Shown piece after piece: positions 9,357 through 18,726 of a stretch of DNA of 64,000 bases. Made by a program: the position numbers and the translations under genes. Within the stretch, counting starts at the first letter, position 1. Every line of letters starts with the position of its first letter. The DNA is taken from assembly GCF_030020805.1 (NCBI RefSeq), contig NZ_CP125098.1:724001-788000 (forward strand), written 5' to 3'. The notes beneath the pieces were generated by a model that was given only the letters and a program-made list of their open reading frames with translations, did not search any database and was not told the DNA's origin. This DNA is from Paenibacillus sp. RC67. Its GTDB lineage: Bacteria; Bacillota; Bacilli; Paenibacillales; NBRC-103111.

Positions 9357-10712
9357 ATGAGCGCCAAGTTTTCTTTTGACTACAGCAAAGCATTATCTTT
9401 CATTCAACAGCATGAAGTAGATTATCTCGCCGAGCCAATCAAGCTTGCTCACGAGCAATTACATAACAAATCCGGTGCAGGATCCGATTATTTGGGATGG
9501 ATCGATCTCCCTGCGAATTACGATAAAGAAGAGTTTGCCCGCATTCAAAAAGCAGCTCAGCAAATTCAATCCGACTCCGACGCTCTTGTTGTTATTGGTA
9601 TCGGCGGTTCTTATCTGGGCGCGCGAGCAGCTATCGAAATGCTGTCTCACTCGTTCTACAACCTTCTGCCGAAGGACAAGCGTAAAACTCCTGAAGTATA
9701 CTTTGTTGGCAACAACATCAGCTCCACTTATGTAACGCATTTGCTGCAGCTGCTCGAAGGCAAGGATATTTCAGTTAACGTCATTTCCAAGTCGGGTACG
9801 ACGACAGAGCCTGCAATTGCATTCCGTATTTTCCGCGAGCTTCTGGAGAAGAAGTACGGTAAAGAAGCTGCACGTAAACGCATTTACGCAACGACCGACC
9901 AAGCTAAAGGCGCTTTGAAGAAGCTGGCTACTGAAGAAGGGTACGAGTCCTTCGTAATTCCTGATGATGTAGGCGGACGCTATTCCGTGCTTACAGCAGT
10001 TGGCTTGCTGCCAATCGCGACTGCAGGTATCGACATTGAAGCTATGATGCGCGGCGCTGCTGACGCGAGAGTCGAGTTCTCTAACCCGAATTTGCATGAA
10101 AATCCAAGCTACCAATACGCGGCTGTTCGTAATGCTTTGTATCGCAAAGGTAAAACGACCGAAATTCTTGTGAACTACGAGCCTTCTTTACACTTCGTAT
10201 CGGAGTGGTGGAAGCAGTTGTTCGGGGAGAGCGAAGGAAAAGACAACAAAGGAATTTATCCTGCGTCGGTTGATTTCTCCACTGACTTGCACTCGATGGG
10301 ACAGTTTATCCAAGAAGGGAACCGTACTTTGTTCGAAACGGTCATTCAAGTAGCCGAGGTGCAAGAGCAAATCACGATCGGAACGGATGCCGACGATTTG
10401 GATGGCTTGAACTTCTTGAGCGGCAAAACGATGGATTTTGTTAACAAAAAAGCGTTCCAAGGTACCATGCTTGCACATACCGACGGCGGAGTGCCTAACT
10501 TGATCGTGACACTTCCGGATATGAGCGCGTATACGTTCGGCTTTATGGTATATTTCTTCGAAAAAGCATGCGGAATCAGCGGTTACTTGCTCGGAGTTAA
10601 TCCGTTCGATCAACCAGGCGTTGAAGCGTACAAGAAAAATATGTTCGCGCTGCTTGGCAAACCAGGCTATGAGAAAGAAAAAGCAGAGCTTGAAGCAAGA
10701 TTGACCAAGTAA
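9357..10712 (+). CDS. pgi: Glucose-6-phosphate isomerase
   Basis: Interconverts glucose 6-phosphate and fructose 6-phosphate. The 451 residues match the Bacillus-type enzyme length. Landmarks include [15 protein letters not shown], the signature [31 protein letters not shown], and the C-terminal family motif with [14 protein letters not shown]. The frame runs further upstream, but ATG 9357 is chosen because AAGGAGG sits nine bases before it. Its product also lies at the head of the route to mannose 6-phosphate (manA in this window). A terminator follows at once, so it appears monocistronic. Confidence 0.95.
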   Translation: MSAKFSFDYSKALSFIQQHEVDYLAEPIKLAHEQLHNKSGAGSDYLGWIDLPANYDKEEFARIQKAAQQIQSDSDALVVIGIGGSYLGARAAIEMLSHSFYNLLPKDKRKTPEVYFVGNNISSTYVTHLLQLLEGKDISVNVISKSGTTTEPAIAFRIFRELLEKKYGKEAARKRIYATTDQAKGALKKLATEEGYESFVIPDDVGGRYSVLTAVGLLPIATAGIDIEAMMRGAADARVEFSNPNLHENPSYQYAAVRNALYRKGKTTEILVNYEPSLHFVSEWWKQLFGESEGKDNKGIYPASVDFSTDLHSMGQFIQEGNRTLFETVIQVAEVQEQITIGTDADDLDGLNFLSGKTMDFVNKKAFQGTMLAHTDGGVPNLIVTLPDMSAYTFGFMVYFFEKACGISGYLLGVNPFDQPGVEAYKKNMFALLGKPGYEKEKAELEARLTK

Positions 10713-10722
10713 GGCAGTGGAG

Positions 10723-10769
10723 AAAAGCAGTTCGCCCTTATCGTTTAGGGGGTGCACTGCTTTTTTTTC
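10723..10769 (+). terminator. Intrinsic terminator after pgi
   Basis: AAAAGCAGT pairs with ACTGCTTTT, with CCC/GGG inside the stem, followed by eight T residues. Confidence 0.85.
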
Positions 10770-10837
10770 TTGCCAAGTTTAGATATGATGGTATACAGCA
10801 GGGACCATGCAATGGTTAAGAAAGTGAGGGATTCATA

Positions 10838-11476
10838 ATGCTGCCCTATTATAAAACGGTCATACAGGCCGGAGTCGCGGAAGTTGTGATTAAAAAGTCC
10901 CGTTTTATCGGTCATGCGATGCCGGTAGAGACGGAGGAGGAAGCGATCCAGTTCATCGAGCGCATAAAGAAGGAGCATTCGATGGCTACACATAATTGCT
11001 CGGCTTATATGGTTGGTGACCGCGACCAATATCAAAAGCAGTCCGATGATGGCGAACCGAGTGGTACGGCGGGCAGGCCTATTTTGGAGGTCATCAAGAA
11101 CCAAGGCTTGAAGAATGTAGCCGTAGTCGTCACACGTTATTTTGGAGGCATTATGTTGGGCGCTGGTGGGCTTGTCAGAGCCTATACGGATGGAGCGGTT
11201 GCGGGATTGGCGGCTGCGGAGCCTATCTATAAAGTGCTGCATCGCGAAGTTCGGATCGAAATCGACTACACATGGCACGGAAAAGTCGAGAACGAGCTGC
11301 GAAACCGTGAGATGCTGATGGGGGAGACCTTGTTCACGGACAAAGTGACACTCCTCTGTCTTCCTCTGGCAGAGGAGGCTGACCGTTTTATGGCGTGGAT
11401 GACAGACGTCACACAGGGTCAAGGTCTGATAACCGCTGGGGAAGAGAAGTATATTGAGCATTCCGAGAAGCCGTAA
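10838..11476 (+). CDS. YigZ/IMPACT family protein (YvyE-like)
   Basis: A 212-residue protein of the UPF0029/YigZ family. The N-terminal IMPACT domain shows KKSRFIGHAMPVE, ATHNCSAYMVGD, SDDGEPSGTAGRP and VVVTRYFGGIMLGAGGLVRAY, all family signatures. The C-terminal part (from about IEIDYTWHGKVENEL) matches the ferredoxin-like DUF1949 domain. The bacterial role is not established; eukaryotic IMPACT proteins act in translational control. The ATG has AAGTGAGG upstream. It is flanked by terminators and seems to be a single-gene unit. Confidence 0.88.
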   Translation: MLPYYKTVIQAGVAEVVIKKSRFIGHAMPVETEEEAIQFIERIKKEHSMATHNCSAYMVGDRDQYQKQSDDGEPSGTAGRPILEVIKNQGLKNVAVVVTRYFGGIMLGAGGLVRAYTDGAVAGLAAAEPIYKVLHREVRIEIDYTWHGKVENELRNREMLMGETLFTDKVTLLCLPLAEEADRFMAWMTDVTQGQGLITAGEEKYIEHSEKP

Positions 11477-11514
11477 TTGGAATGTGGAGTGAGATCGACT
11501 ACTTAACGAGTCAT

Positions 11515-11540
11515 AAAAAACGCCGAAAGGCGTTTTTTTA
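11515..11540 (+). terminator. Intrinsic terminator
   Basis: AAAAAACGCC and GGCGTTTTTTT flank a four-base loop GAAA. It is a short, perfect terminator after the YigZ-family gene. Confidence 0.85.
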
Positions 11541-11641
11541 TTTATAATACTTTCATCCTATATTTTCTCTTGCTTTGCAGCAATAAAGTGATAAACTATT
11601 GAAGTATAAAGATAAAACCACATACGAAAGCGAGTTGAATC

Positions 11642-12229
11642 GTGTTGGCCAGAAAAGCAGTGGCGCAGGAGCTGAGCCGCGAAAGAATACTGGATGAGGC
11701 GAGGCAGCTTTTCGCCGAACACGGCTATCATACTTTAACAATGCGCAGCATCGCCAAAGCGATGGGTTACAGTCATGGGGCGTTGTATTATCATTTTAAA
11801 GAGAAAGCAGAGCTTTTTTATGCCTTGGTAAACGCTGATTTTCAGATGCTGCTGGAAAGGCAGAAAGAGATGCTGAGCCGCAGCCGAATGGGTGATCTGG
11901 GGCAGCTGGAGAAGTTGATGCTGGAATTTATACGATTTGGCCTCGAGAATCCGTATCATTATGAAATCATGTTTATGATTAACGATGCGGAACTGCAGCT
12001 TTATGGCAGAACCGAGCAAGCGCAATGTTTGGAGCTGTTTGCCACGGTGGTCCGTTCCGTCATAGCGAGACAGTCGGGCAACGAGCAGAAGATGTATAGC
12101 GTGCCTTGGAGCCTGTTTATGTCCATGCATGGGTTTATATCCTACAATATCCGTTATAATCAAACGTATGAAGATGTGAAAAAGCTTGCTGAGCAGCATG
12201 TGAAATATTTATGTGAAGGGCTTCAGTAG
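11642..12229 (+). CDS. TetR-family transcriptional regulator
   Basis: A 195-residue repressor-type protein. The N-terminal helix-turn-helix is typical: RERILDEARQLFAEHGYHT, then TMRSIAKAMGYSHGALYYHF. The C-terminal ligand-binding part, including FIRFGLENPYHYEIMF, resembles the WHG subgroup. The ligand and targets are unknown. No divergent gene shares its promoter, so an autoregulated or distant target is likely. The start is GTG 11642; a TTG follows directly and could serve instead, since the ribosome binding site is weak. A 7-base inverted repeat (CCTACAA/TTGTAGG) just after the stop codon may end the transcript. Confidence 0.85.
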   Translation: MLARKAVAQELSRERILDEARQLFAEHGYHTLTMRSIAKAMGYSHGALYYHFKEKAELFYALVNADFQMLLERQKEMLSRSRMGDLGQLEKLMLEFIRFGLENPYHYEIMFMINDAELQLYGRTEQAQCLELFATVVRSVIARQSGNEQKMYSVPWSLFMSMHGFISYNIRYNQTYEDVKKLAEQHVKYLCEGLQ

Positions 12230-12455
12230 CCTACAATGCATCGGTTGTAGGTATCTCATCTCAAAGATAGACTATCATGTAAGCGCCTTTTTAGTCATAG
12301 TGGCTATTCCTAACTGTAAACAGGCCTATTTAGTACACGCATCCGGTAAAAACATGATACAATGGGAACCTAAGACTAAGTAAAGCGGGAGCAGTTGACA
12401 ACGACTGCGTTCACGAATGCATGTTGGTCTTCTGATAAGAAAGGATGAGTAAACG

Positions 12456-12680
12456 TTGGATTTAACTCGAAATACATTGGAAAATGTGGATTATATGATC
12501 GAAGAAATTAAGAAAAAGCTTCGCATGGCGACGGGGGCTGCTTTGAAAGCTACGGCTTTGAACGACGAGCAGTATGAGGATTTAAGGGACATATTCGAAA
12601 TGGTATCGTCCAAGCCTAATTTTAGCATTAGTGAGATCGAAGCGATTACGACCGAATTGGGCCGCCTTCGCAAAGTTTAG
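12456..12680 (+). CDS. DUF1128 family small protein (YfkK-like)
   Basis: A 74-residue soluble, helical protein. The pattern with ENVDYMIEEIKKKLRMATGAAL, EQYEDLRDIFEMV and FSISEIEAITTELGRLR matches the DUF1128 family (B. subtilis YfkK), which has no known function. It uses a TTG start at 12456 with AAGGATG before it. It is separated from the TetR gene by about 225 bases without a gene. Confidence 0.75.
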   Translation: MDLTRNTLENVDYMIEEIKKKLRMATGAALKATALNDEQYEDLRDIFEMVSSKPNFSISEIEAITTELGRLRKV

Positions 12681-12826
12681 ATTTAATGCATTGAAGGCTA
12701 TGTTCCTATCTTCCTTGGGACAGGTACAAGTGAACAGGCAAGCCATCCTCCAATTACGTACTTTATAGAGTAGTTGAATGCTATGTTTCATTAGCCTAAC
12801 ACTCAAAGATACGGAGGAGGACTCAC

Positions 12827-13117
12827 ATGCAAATGACGGTTAGCAGCAAAGAAGTCCAAAAATTAATCGGTAAAACGGTTTATGCTGTTAAGAAAGACGG
12901 TACGACAGTAAGCGGAAAGTTAGTCCGGATTAGCGGAAACAAGCTCATTATGGTTCCTGAAGAAGGGAAAGTTCAAACATCTGCTTTTATACCGTTGGTA
13001 TTATTCGATCTTCTTGCCATTGGAACATCCCCGTTTGCTTTCGGCGGTTTTGGCGGTTTTGGTGGCTTTGATGGTTTCGGTTCCCCGTTTGGCGGATTCG
13101 GCGGCGGTTTCTGGTAA
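12827..13117 (+). CDS. Small protein with Phe-Gly-rich C-terminal tail
   Basis: A 96-residue protein not assigned to a family. Residues 1-65 look like a compact beta-rich domain: IGKTVYAVKKDGTTVSGKL, then GNKLIMVPEEGKV, reminiscent of an Lsm or SH3-like barrel. Residues 66-96 consist almost wholly of Gly and Phe in FGGFGGFGG steps ending in FGGGFW. Such aromatic-glycine tails occur in coat and self-assembling proteins, but the role here is a guess. A strong GGAGGAGG ribosome binding site precedes ATG 12827. A terminator follows directly. Confidence 0.7.
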   Translation: MQMTVSSKEVQKLIGKTVYAVKKDGTTVSGKLVRISGNKLIMVPEEGKVQTSAFIPLVLFDLLAIGTSPFAFGGFGGFGGFDGFGSPFGGFGGGFW

Positions 13118-13128
13118 GAAGCAAGGAA

Positions 13129-13173
13129 AAAGCTCATCCGGGGCAATTCAGCCCGCGAATGGGCTTTTTTGTT
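13129..13173 (+). terminator. Intrinsic terminator after the Phe-Gly protein
   Basis: A long stem from AGCTCATCCGGGGC and GCCCGCGAATGGGCT closes on a small loop and is followed by six T residues. Confidence 0.75.
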
Positions 13174-13200
13174 GTGCAAAATACCTATAGTTTGAGAGAG

Positions 13201-14292
13201 TTACTTGGATTTCACGAATTTAAAAGAGCGAATCCAATCGACCAATAAATAGAGGATGGGTATAGCTTCAACAAGGATAACCATCCCGATAAGGCCATTA
13301 GAAATCAATTCCGAGCTTTCAGCCGTAGAGCTCACTACAAACAAAGACATGCCGATAATAAGAACCGTCGTCGATAAGGTCAAGGGCTTATGGTCTTTTA
13401 ACACGAAGAGCTGAGCTAGATTCATGACGATCACATACAGTAAAAAGCTGATTTTGATAAATAAGCCGGTAATCCATAAGGCAATCAAGACAGGATCCAG
13501 GTTTTCAAAGAAAGTACTGCCATGAATATATCTAATGAGTTCAAGCTCGGGATAAGTTATGTTCCCCATGAGCTCAGGTCCGAAAATCAGCATTGCCGGC
13601 AAAATATTAGTCAAAATAATAAAAGTGGCAGTAAAGGTGGCGCCGGTGATGGTTCGCATCGTTTTCTCGGTATCGCAAATCTTTGGGAACAAGAATAGAA
13701 TGAACGCCGTCTCTCCGAATAGACAAGCATTAGCCCACATTCCGTTCCATATTTGAGCCATGTCAAAGCGATTAATAAAGGCAATAGCCATGTCCAGGTT
13801 CATTTCCTTTTTCACAAAAAAGGGAGTTGCGAGAACACCGAATATACTAATGAAGAAGATGCCCTGTGCACAGCGGAAAATAGTTTCGACTCCACAGCGA
13901 ACGGCAGCGACAAAGCAAATGCCTAAAAGAACAGCTATAGCCCAGTTGGGCGTCGATGGCAAATAGATCTGGATAATGAAGTCCTCCAAGTCATGCAAAA
14001 TAAAGGAAGTGATAAAAAACAAACACAGAACGATGACAATCATCAGCGGGTAATGCAACCATTTAGTTAAAATGTCTTTGCCGTAGAAAGCAAAGTATTG
14101 GTCAGGCCTTTTTTTGGCCAGGCGGTAAGAGAAGTAGGTGATGAGTATAGAGAGACAAGCGCCTAGCACCATACTTAACCAAGTTAAATATCCGGAAGTC
14201 GTGACGACATAATTAACATATAAGCCAAGTGTGCTCGTAAACAAATAGATGGAGAACATCATAAACAGCTGCGGCTGGGTTATTCGTCTCAC
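13201..14292 (-). CDS. Germinant receptor B subunit (GerAB family permease)
   Basis: A 363-residue membrane protein with about ten hydrophobic segments, of the GerAB family inside the amino-acid/polyamine transporter superfamily. In spores this subunit sits in the inner membrane and binds the germinant. The N terminus RRITQPQLFMMFSIYLFTS and the C-terminal ILYLLVDWIRSFKF are typical. GTG 14292 is preferred because GAGGAGG lies eight bases before it; the frame extends to 14310, where it would overlap the previous gene. It is the last gene of a four-gene operon (A, C, small membrane protein, B). Confidence 0.88.
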   Translation of the reverse strand: MRRITQPQLFMMFSIYLFTSTLGLYVNYVVTTSGYLTWLSMVLGACLSILITYFSYRLAKKRPDQYFAFYGKDILTKWLHYPLMIVIVLCLFFITSFILHDLEDFIIQIYLPSTPNWAIAVLLGICFVAAVRCGVETIFRCAQGIFFISIFGVLATPFFVKKEMNLDMAIAFINRFDMAQIWNGMWANACLFGETAFILFLFPKICDTEKTMRTITGATFTATFIILTNILPAMLIFGPELMGNITYPELELIRYIHGSTFFENLDPVLIALWITGLFIKISFLLYVIVMNLAQLFVLKDHKPLTLSTTVLIIGMSLFVVSSTAESSELISNGLIGMVILVEAIPILYLLVDWIRSFKFVKSK

Positions 14293-14306
14293 TTGGCATC
14301 CTCCTC

Positions 14307-14531
14307 TCACTCATTGATTTTTAACAACGATTGGACAGGACCGAATACGGTTTCTATCAAATCCTTTAACCGCCACTGCTCTCTAATGTAATACAGGATT
14401 TCAAAGCATACCCATGAAGCTGCTGCATAACCAATAACAATGAAGAAGGTTCGGCGCTTTCTACCGTGATGAGTTAAGTAGCGCCATTCTATATACAGTA
14501 CAATTGCGTACAAGATCATGATGATGATCAT
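14307..14531 (-). CDS. Small two-helix membrane protein of the ger operon
   Basis: A 74-residue protein with two predicted membrane helices (about residues 1-16 and 28-46) split by a basic turn HHGRKRR. Several gerA-type operons carry short two-helix D-type proteins that modulate receptor function; this one has the right size, topology and place. Its ATG overlaps the stop of the C-subunit gene as ATGA, showing tight translational coupling. Sequence identity to a known D protein cannot be shown here. Confidence 0.7.
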   Translation of the reverse strand: MIIIMILYAIVLYIEWRYLTHHGRKRRTFFIVIGYAAASWVCFEILYYIREQWRLKDLIETVFGPVQSLLKINE

Positions 14532-15724
14532 GATTCTTTGGCCTCCACCTCTACGGATTTCTGTTCGGTACCCAGCCTACGAATATTGATATCTGCATGG
14601 ACTGCGATTTCAGTTGTTCGATTGGAGTAAAGCTCCATCCATTGGGGTGCCAATGTCTTCCATTGTTGCGGATAGTACCAGGAGATGTAATTGCCAAGAT
14701 GAAAAGCGTCTGCCTTCACTTCCCGTGTTTTGTCGATCATGCTCATCATACGCTTCTCTACCTCTGATTCAAGCTGCTTGGCGAGCACGCTCAATTGATT
14801 GGGATCTTCCACATTCAGCTGAGTATCGGACGAGAGCAGTCGGGCATTGGCAGTGCTTTGAATATGGATGGATATTTTCTCCCCTTCGAGCCGAGGCTTG
14901 ATTTTGGTCCGGGTATGCTCGATAAAAAAACTGACCTTACGCCCGTCCGTCGGTGAGGGGATTGTAATTTCCGCCTCGGTTAGCTGGCCGAGAATCCAGA
15001 GAGCTCCCCGCATATCCTTAATGCCTACGGTGGTTTGCAGTTGTTTGTTTTTAAAAACGGCGGCTCCGCCTACTCCCATCCAATCTTGTAGATCGCCTTT
15101 CTCGCCCACAATTTTTTTGGGCTGAAAGGAGAGCAAGGGTGCAACCATATCTCCGCCCGTGTAATTGGCCATGAGAAAATCTTTAACCGTTGCTTGTATC
15201 GTCTCATGCTGGAGGACATAAGCAGTTAAAATGTCGGTTGGAAATCTTTCGAAAATGGTTGGAATGTTAGCCAATTCTTTTCCTTTACCTTCCGTTACGA
15301 ACATACTGGCATTGATATGAATTCGCGGCTCCCGGGCGAGAAATTCCAATACCGGACCTATACCTTCCTGAGCGAGCTCTTTGCCAATAATGACAACACT
15401 GGACTGTCCCAAGGTGATTTTGCGTGACAAATCGATCTGAATATTGCGCAGCGCCTGTCCAACATTGGCCCCTTCCTTAGAAATAAATGTATAGGGGTTG
15501 CCTGTCTGAGGTCCGCCGCCGCTGCCTGCCATTCCAGGGATCAACCGATTAGGAAGCGGGAAAACCATTGTAAGCTCGATTCCTTGCTTGCCTTTATCAA
15601 AAATAATTATCCGCGCAAATGCACGGTCATTCAGCTCAATGGTCGACCAGCACCCGCTTAACAAGAATAGAAGGGGAAGGGCTGTCATTAGAGTGATCGT
15701 TATTCGAAGACGGAATTCAGCCAT
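14528..15724 (-). CDS. Germinant receptor C subunit (Ger(x)C lipoprotein)
   Basis: A 398-residue lipoprotein of the GerAC family. The signal peptide ends in LFLLSGC, with Cys as the lipidation site, followed by WSTIELNDRAFARIIIFD, the typical mature N terminus. The C-terminal domain contains AWYYPQQWK-like sequence (SWYYPQQWKTLAPQW), which is common in this family. The protein is expected on the outer face of the spore inner membrane. The ATG at 15724 overlaps the TGA of the A-subunit gene by one base (TGATG). A TTG one codon upstream is possible. Confidence 0.9.
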   Translation of the reverse strand: MAEFRLRITITLMTALPLLFLLSGCWSTIELNDRAFARIIIFDKGKQGIELTMVFPLPNRLIPGMAGSGGGPQTGNPYTFISKEGANVGQALRNIQIDLSRKITLGQSSVVIIGKELAQEGIGPVLEFLAREPRIHINASMFVTEGKGKELANIPTIFERFPTDILTAYVLQHETIQATVKDFLMANYTGGDMVAPLLSFQPKKIVGEKGDLQDWMGVGGAAVFKNKQLQTTVGIKDMRGALWILGQLTEAEITIPSPTDGRKVSFFIEHTRTKIKPRLEGEKISIHIQSTANARLLSSDTQLNVEDPNQLSVLAKQLESEVEKRMMSMIDKTREVKADAFHLGNYISWYYPQQWKTLAPQWMELYSNRTTEIAVHADINIRRLGTEQKSVEVEAKES

Positions 15725-17325
15725 CAATCTTCATCCTCCTCCTTGTGATCCCATCCCCGCGTATTTTTCGGCTGTCGCTGCGTGCCGTTCGACGGGAGGG
15801 AAGGCCGCCTTTTCATCAACCACCACGGAACCCTAACGAAGGTATCCTTCCAATCGCTAAAGGAAAAGGGAGTGAGAGGGGTTAGATACGGTGTCCCAAA
15901 TGATCGTAAGGAAAGTAAATGCAGGTAGATCAGAATCAAACCGCAGGCAATACCGATTAATCCAAACATGCCGGCCAAAATCATAATGGGAAAGCGCAGC
16001 AGCCGGAAGGCAAGCCCGAGATCGTAATGCGGAATAATGAAAGAAGCAATCCCCGTCAAAGCAACGATAATGACCATGGCAGCAGATACGATACCTGCTT
16101 GAACGGCAGCCGTACCGATAATAAGCGCTCCAATAATGGATACCGCTTGTCCGATCGATTTGGGGATGCGAATGGCCGCCTCGCGAAGCGCTTCAAAAGC
16201 AAGCTCCATCATGAATGCTTCGATTAAAGCAGGAAACGGCACGACTTCCCGGGAAGATGTTATCGTGACAAGCAACCTTTTCGGTATGATCTCAGGATGA
16301 ACTGTCGTTACTGCTATATAGGTTGAGGGCAGCAGCAGCGAAATGAAAATAAACGCGAATCGAATCCAGCGAATCCAAGTTGAGGAGATGAACCGTTGGT
16401 AGTAATCCTCGGCGGATTGCATCAGCATGAACATGGTGACAGGAGCAAGCAGGACGATCGGCGTGCCGTCTACGATGATTACGATCCGTCCCTCGAGCAA
16501 GGAGGCGCATACGACATCAGGCCGCTCGGTATACTGCATTTGGGGAAACGGAGAGTAGGGACTATCCTCGATAAATTCCTCGATATAGCTGCTCCCCATG
16601 ATTCCGTCCACATCGATTTGAGATATTCTTCGCTTTACTTCCTCAACGAGCTCGGGCTTGCAAATCCCTTGAATGTAACCGATAGCAATATCGGTATGGG
16701 TACGTCTTCCGAGCTTCATATACTCCAGCTTAAGATCCGGTGTCTTGAGTCTTCTGCGGATGAGGGTGGTGTTCACCTGCAAGCTTTCGATAAAAGCTTC
16801 GCGGGGACCACGAATGACAGATTCGTTGGGCGCTTCATTAATAGCTCTCTTGGGATAGTTGGTGACGGGCAGATCAAGAATCCGGTGGTCTCCTTCAATA
16901 AGAAGCAGTGCATGTCCTTCCAGTAGAGAGAGCAAGCCTTGACTTAATGTGGTCGCCAACTGCATGCCTGTAACAGGCAGGCGCCTATCTTCAAAAATTT
17001 GCTTGCAAAAGTCGGCTGCATCTAGAGACTCGATCGCTAAAGCTGCCTGAAGCACCTCTTTTTGCAAAGTCTCTTGATCAACCATGCCTTTAATAAATAA
17101 CAGGGCGCAGCATGTCCCGGATGGACTTGTAAAGTTTTGAATGACGACGTCGGAGTCACCTGCTAGCTGCTTCTGAAACCAGGAGATACGATCGTCAAGG
17201 CGTATAGATTGATCGAGCAGATCCGTGGTACTCACCAAGGGATGCTGGGGCTGATGTTTGAACTCGGTCCGGCTGCTAGCGTCGGTGTTGTGGATGTGGC
17301 GTCGGAGCCATGAAAAAATAGACAT
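15724..17325 (-). CDS. Germinant receptor A subunit (GerAA family)
   Basis: A 533-residue GerA-family protein, first gene of the operon. A large soluble N-terminal region (to about 285) contains the family landmarks SPSGTCCALLFIKGMVD, PNESVIRGPREAFIESL, NTTLIRRRLKTPDL and VDGIMGSSYIEEFIED. Four or five membrane helices follow, with RLLRFPIMILAGMFG near the end. The C-terminal cytoplasmic tail has RPSLPSNGTQRQPKNTRGW and acidic residues. A subunits are thought to form the ion channel core of the receptor complex. ATG 17325 has GAGGTG upstream. Expression would be expected in the forespore, but I could not identify a convincing sigma G promoter. Confidence 0.9.
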   Translation of the reverse strand: MSIFSWLRRHIHNTDASSRTEFKHQPQHPLVSTTDLLDQSIRLDDRISWFQKQLAGDSDVVIQNFTSPSGTCCALLFIKGMVDQETLQKEVLQAALAIESLDAADFCKQIFEDRRLPVTGMQLATTLSQGLLSLLEGHALLLIEGDHRILDLPVTNYPKRAINEAPNESVIRGPREAFIESLQVNTTLIRRRLKTPDLKLEYMKLGRRTHTDIAIGYIQGICKPELVEEVKRRISQIDVDGIMGSSYIEEFIEDSPYSPFPQMQYTERPDVVCASLLEGRIVIIVDGTPIVLLAPVTMFMLMQSAEDYYQRFISSTWIRWIRFAFIFISLLLPSTYIAVTTVHPEIIPKRLLVTITSSREVVPFPALIEAFMMELAFEALREAAIRIPKSIGQAVSIIGALIIGTAAVQAGIVSAAMVIIVALTGIASFIIPHYDLGLAFRLLRFPIMILAGMFGLIGIACGLILIYLHLLSLRSFGTPYLTPLTPFSFSDWKDTFVRVPWWLMKRRPSLPSNGTQRQPKNTRGWDHKEEDED

Positions 17326-17403
17326 ACTTACACCTCATGCTTTGTGCTATTCATGTCTAAATGTTTACCTATATTGGATTTTTTTATTCGGGATGAACTC
17401 AGC

Positions 17404-17452
17404 ACGAATAGCCGTCCCACTGCACCATTGGTTGGGCAGGACGGCTATTCGT
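17404..17452. repeat. Perfect 14-bp inverted repeat
   Basis: ACGAATAGCCGTCC (17404-17417) is exactly repeated in inverted form at 17439-17452, with a 21-base loop. It sits downstream of the SEC-C gene and upstream of the ger operon, both on the minus strand. There is no U-tract on either side, so it is not a standard intrinsic terminator; it may still end or stabilise the SEC-C transcript, or be a protein site. Confidence 0.7.
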
Positions 17453-17497
17453 ATAGTAAAGCCCCTGGAGGGACTCAAAATTATTTAGTTAATTTAA

Positions 17498-18661
17498 TTA
17501 ACGTCCGCAGCACTTTTTGTATTTTTTGCCGCTTCCGCAAGGACAAGGGTCGTTTCGTCCGACTTTTGTTTTTGCAGCAAATTCAATGACATTCGACTTG
17601 GCCACTAGCGTCTCAGTAGGAGCTTCAGATGATGGGGCTAGTTGATGGGGGGTATAACCCTTGAGAACCCATTGTCTTGTGTTATTGTGAAGGTTGGCAA
17701 TATGCTCCATGAACGCTTTAACTATGTCCAATTCCTTGATTTCCAGAAGCTGTTGCAATAGCTTGAACACTTCTGTCGGAGCTTGTCCATTGCGAATAGC
17801 GTCTACACATTCTTCTACGATAAAGTCTGCCTCGTCCAAAGAAATGGAATAGTTCTTGCGAATAAAGAGTACAAAGGCTTGATAGCTCGCATTGCGATCA
17901 ACAAAATTCGGTGCGCCTGCATGCAATAGCTGGGATTTGGTGAAAGGATAGAACGGCAATTGAGATCTAGACTCTTGCTCGTTTTTCACTTTATCTGTGT
18001 CTAATACGATGCTGTTGGAGTAGCCGTACGTATCGGTTTGCAGCTCCTCATAGAACGAAACGGCTTCCTGAAGGATTTCTGTGTATTCACCCAGTTTAAT
18101 TCTGGATCCAGTCTGCTGGTTAATCTGCCGTTCCAGTTCATTCAGGCTCAGGACGCCATAGTAGTAGAGCAAGCCTTGTGTGAGCTTTATCCACTCCGTA
18201 TTTTTACGGATTTGATCCCGATAAGAAGAATTGTCCACACGTTTGAAGCATGCGAGCACTTCCTGAGGCATTACCAATGTCTTATTTCCTTCGTAAGTAC
18301 CAGAACAAAGAATTCCTCTTGTTTTGAAATAATCGAGCTGATGCGCTTCCAGCAATGTATTGCCTTGTCCGCCGCGGTCGGCCAGATGCTTCAAAATTTG
18401 GTAGCGGGTTTCATCGAATGCAAGAAGCAGATTGGGAAGCGCTGTCGGTATTTGTTCCACCAACACGTCGATAAGCTCTTGCTTCTTTAAGGAGCTTGCT
18501 CCTTTGATTCCCAGGTTCATACGAATGGTTGACAGTTCCGGCTTGGTAAGTTTGCCAAAATAATTGGAAAGTGTAACCGGTACTTCAATGTTAGGCCAAC
18601 GCTTTTCTTCCTCTTTCAACAGCATCTTCTGATCGGTTTCGCTCAGATGCTTGTCCATCAT
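17498..18661 (-). CDS. SEC-C metal-binding domain protein
   Basis: A 387-residue protein that ends with a zinc-binding SEC-C motif, GRNDPCPCGSGKKYKKCC, as at the SecA C terminus. Near the N terminus, about residues 38-70 (LTKPELSTIRMNLGIKG, KKQELIDVLVEQI) look like a SAP or Rho-N-type helical nucleic acid-binding element. The middle is helical without a recognised domain. Function is unknown; stand-alone SEC-C proteins of this kind are common in Paenibacillus-like genomes. ATG 18661 has AAAGGATG upstream. A terminator-like hairpin lies in its leader. Confidence 0.75.
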   Translation of the reverse strand: MMDKHLSETDQKMLLKEEEKRWPNIEVPVTLSNYFGKLTKPELSTIRMNLGIKGASSLKKQELIDVLVEQIPTALPNLLLAFDETRYQILKHLADRGGQGNTLLEAHQLDYFKTRGILCSGTYEGNKTLVMPQEVLACFKRVDNSSYRDQIRKNTEWIKLTQGLLYYYGVLSLNELERQINQQTGSRIKLGEYTEILQEAVSFYEELQTDTYGYSNSIVLDTDKVKNEQESRSQLPFYPFTKSQLLHAGAPNFVDRNASYQAFVLFIRKNYSISLDEADFIVEECVDAIRNGQAPTEVFKLLQQLLEIKELDIVKAFMEHIANLHNNTRQWVLKGYTPHQLAPSSEAPTETLVAKSNVIEFAAKTKVGRNDPCPCGSGKKYKKCCGR

Positions 18662-18684
18662 GTATTCATCCTTTCTGAGCAGGT

Positions 18685-18726
18685 AAAAGCCCCATCCGAA
18701 CTTTAGTTTAGCTCGGATGGGTTTTA
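18685..18726 (-). terminator. Terminator-like hairpin upstream of the SEC-C gene
   Basis: On the minus strand CCCATCCGA pairs with TCGGATGGG and is followed by GCTTTT. It lies 24-65 bases before the SEC-C start, so it either ends the hisS transcript or acts as a leader attenuator. Confidence 0.5.
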
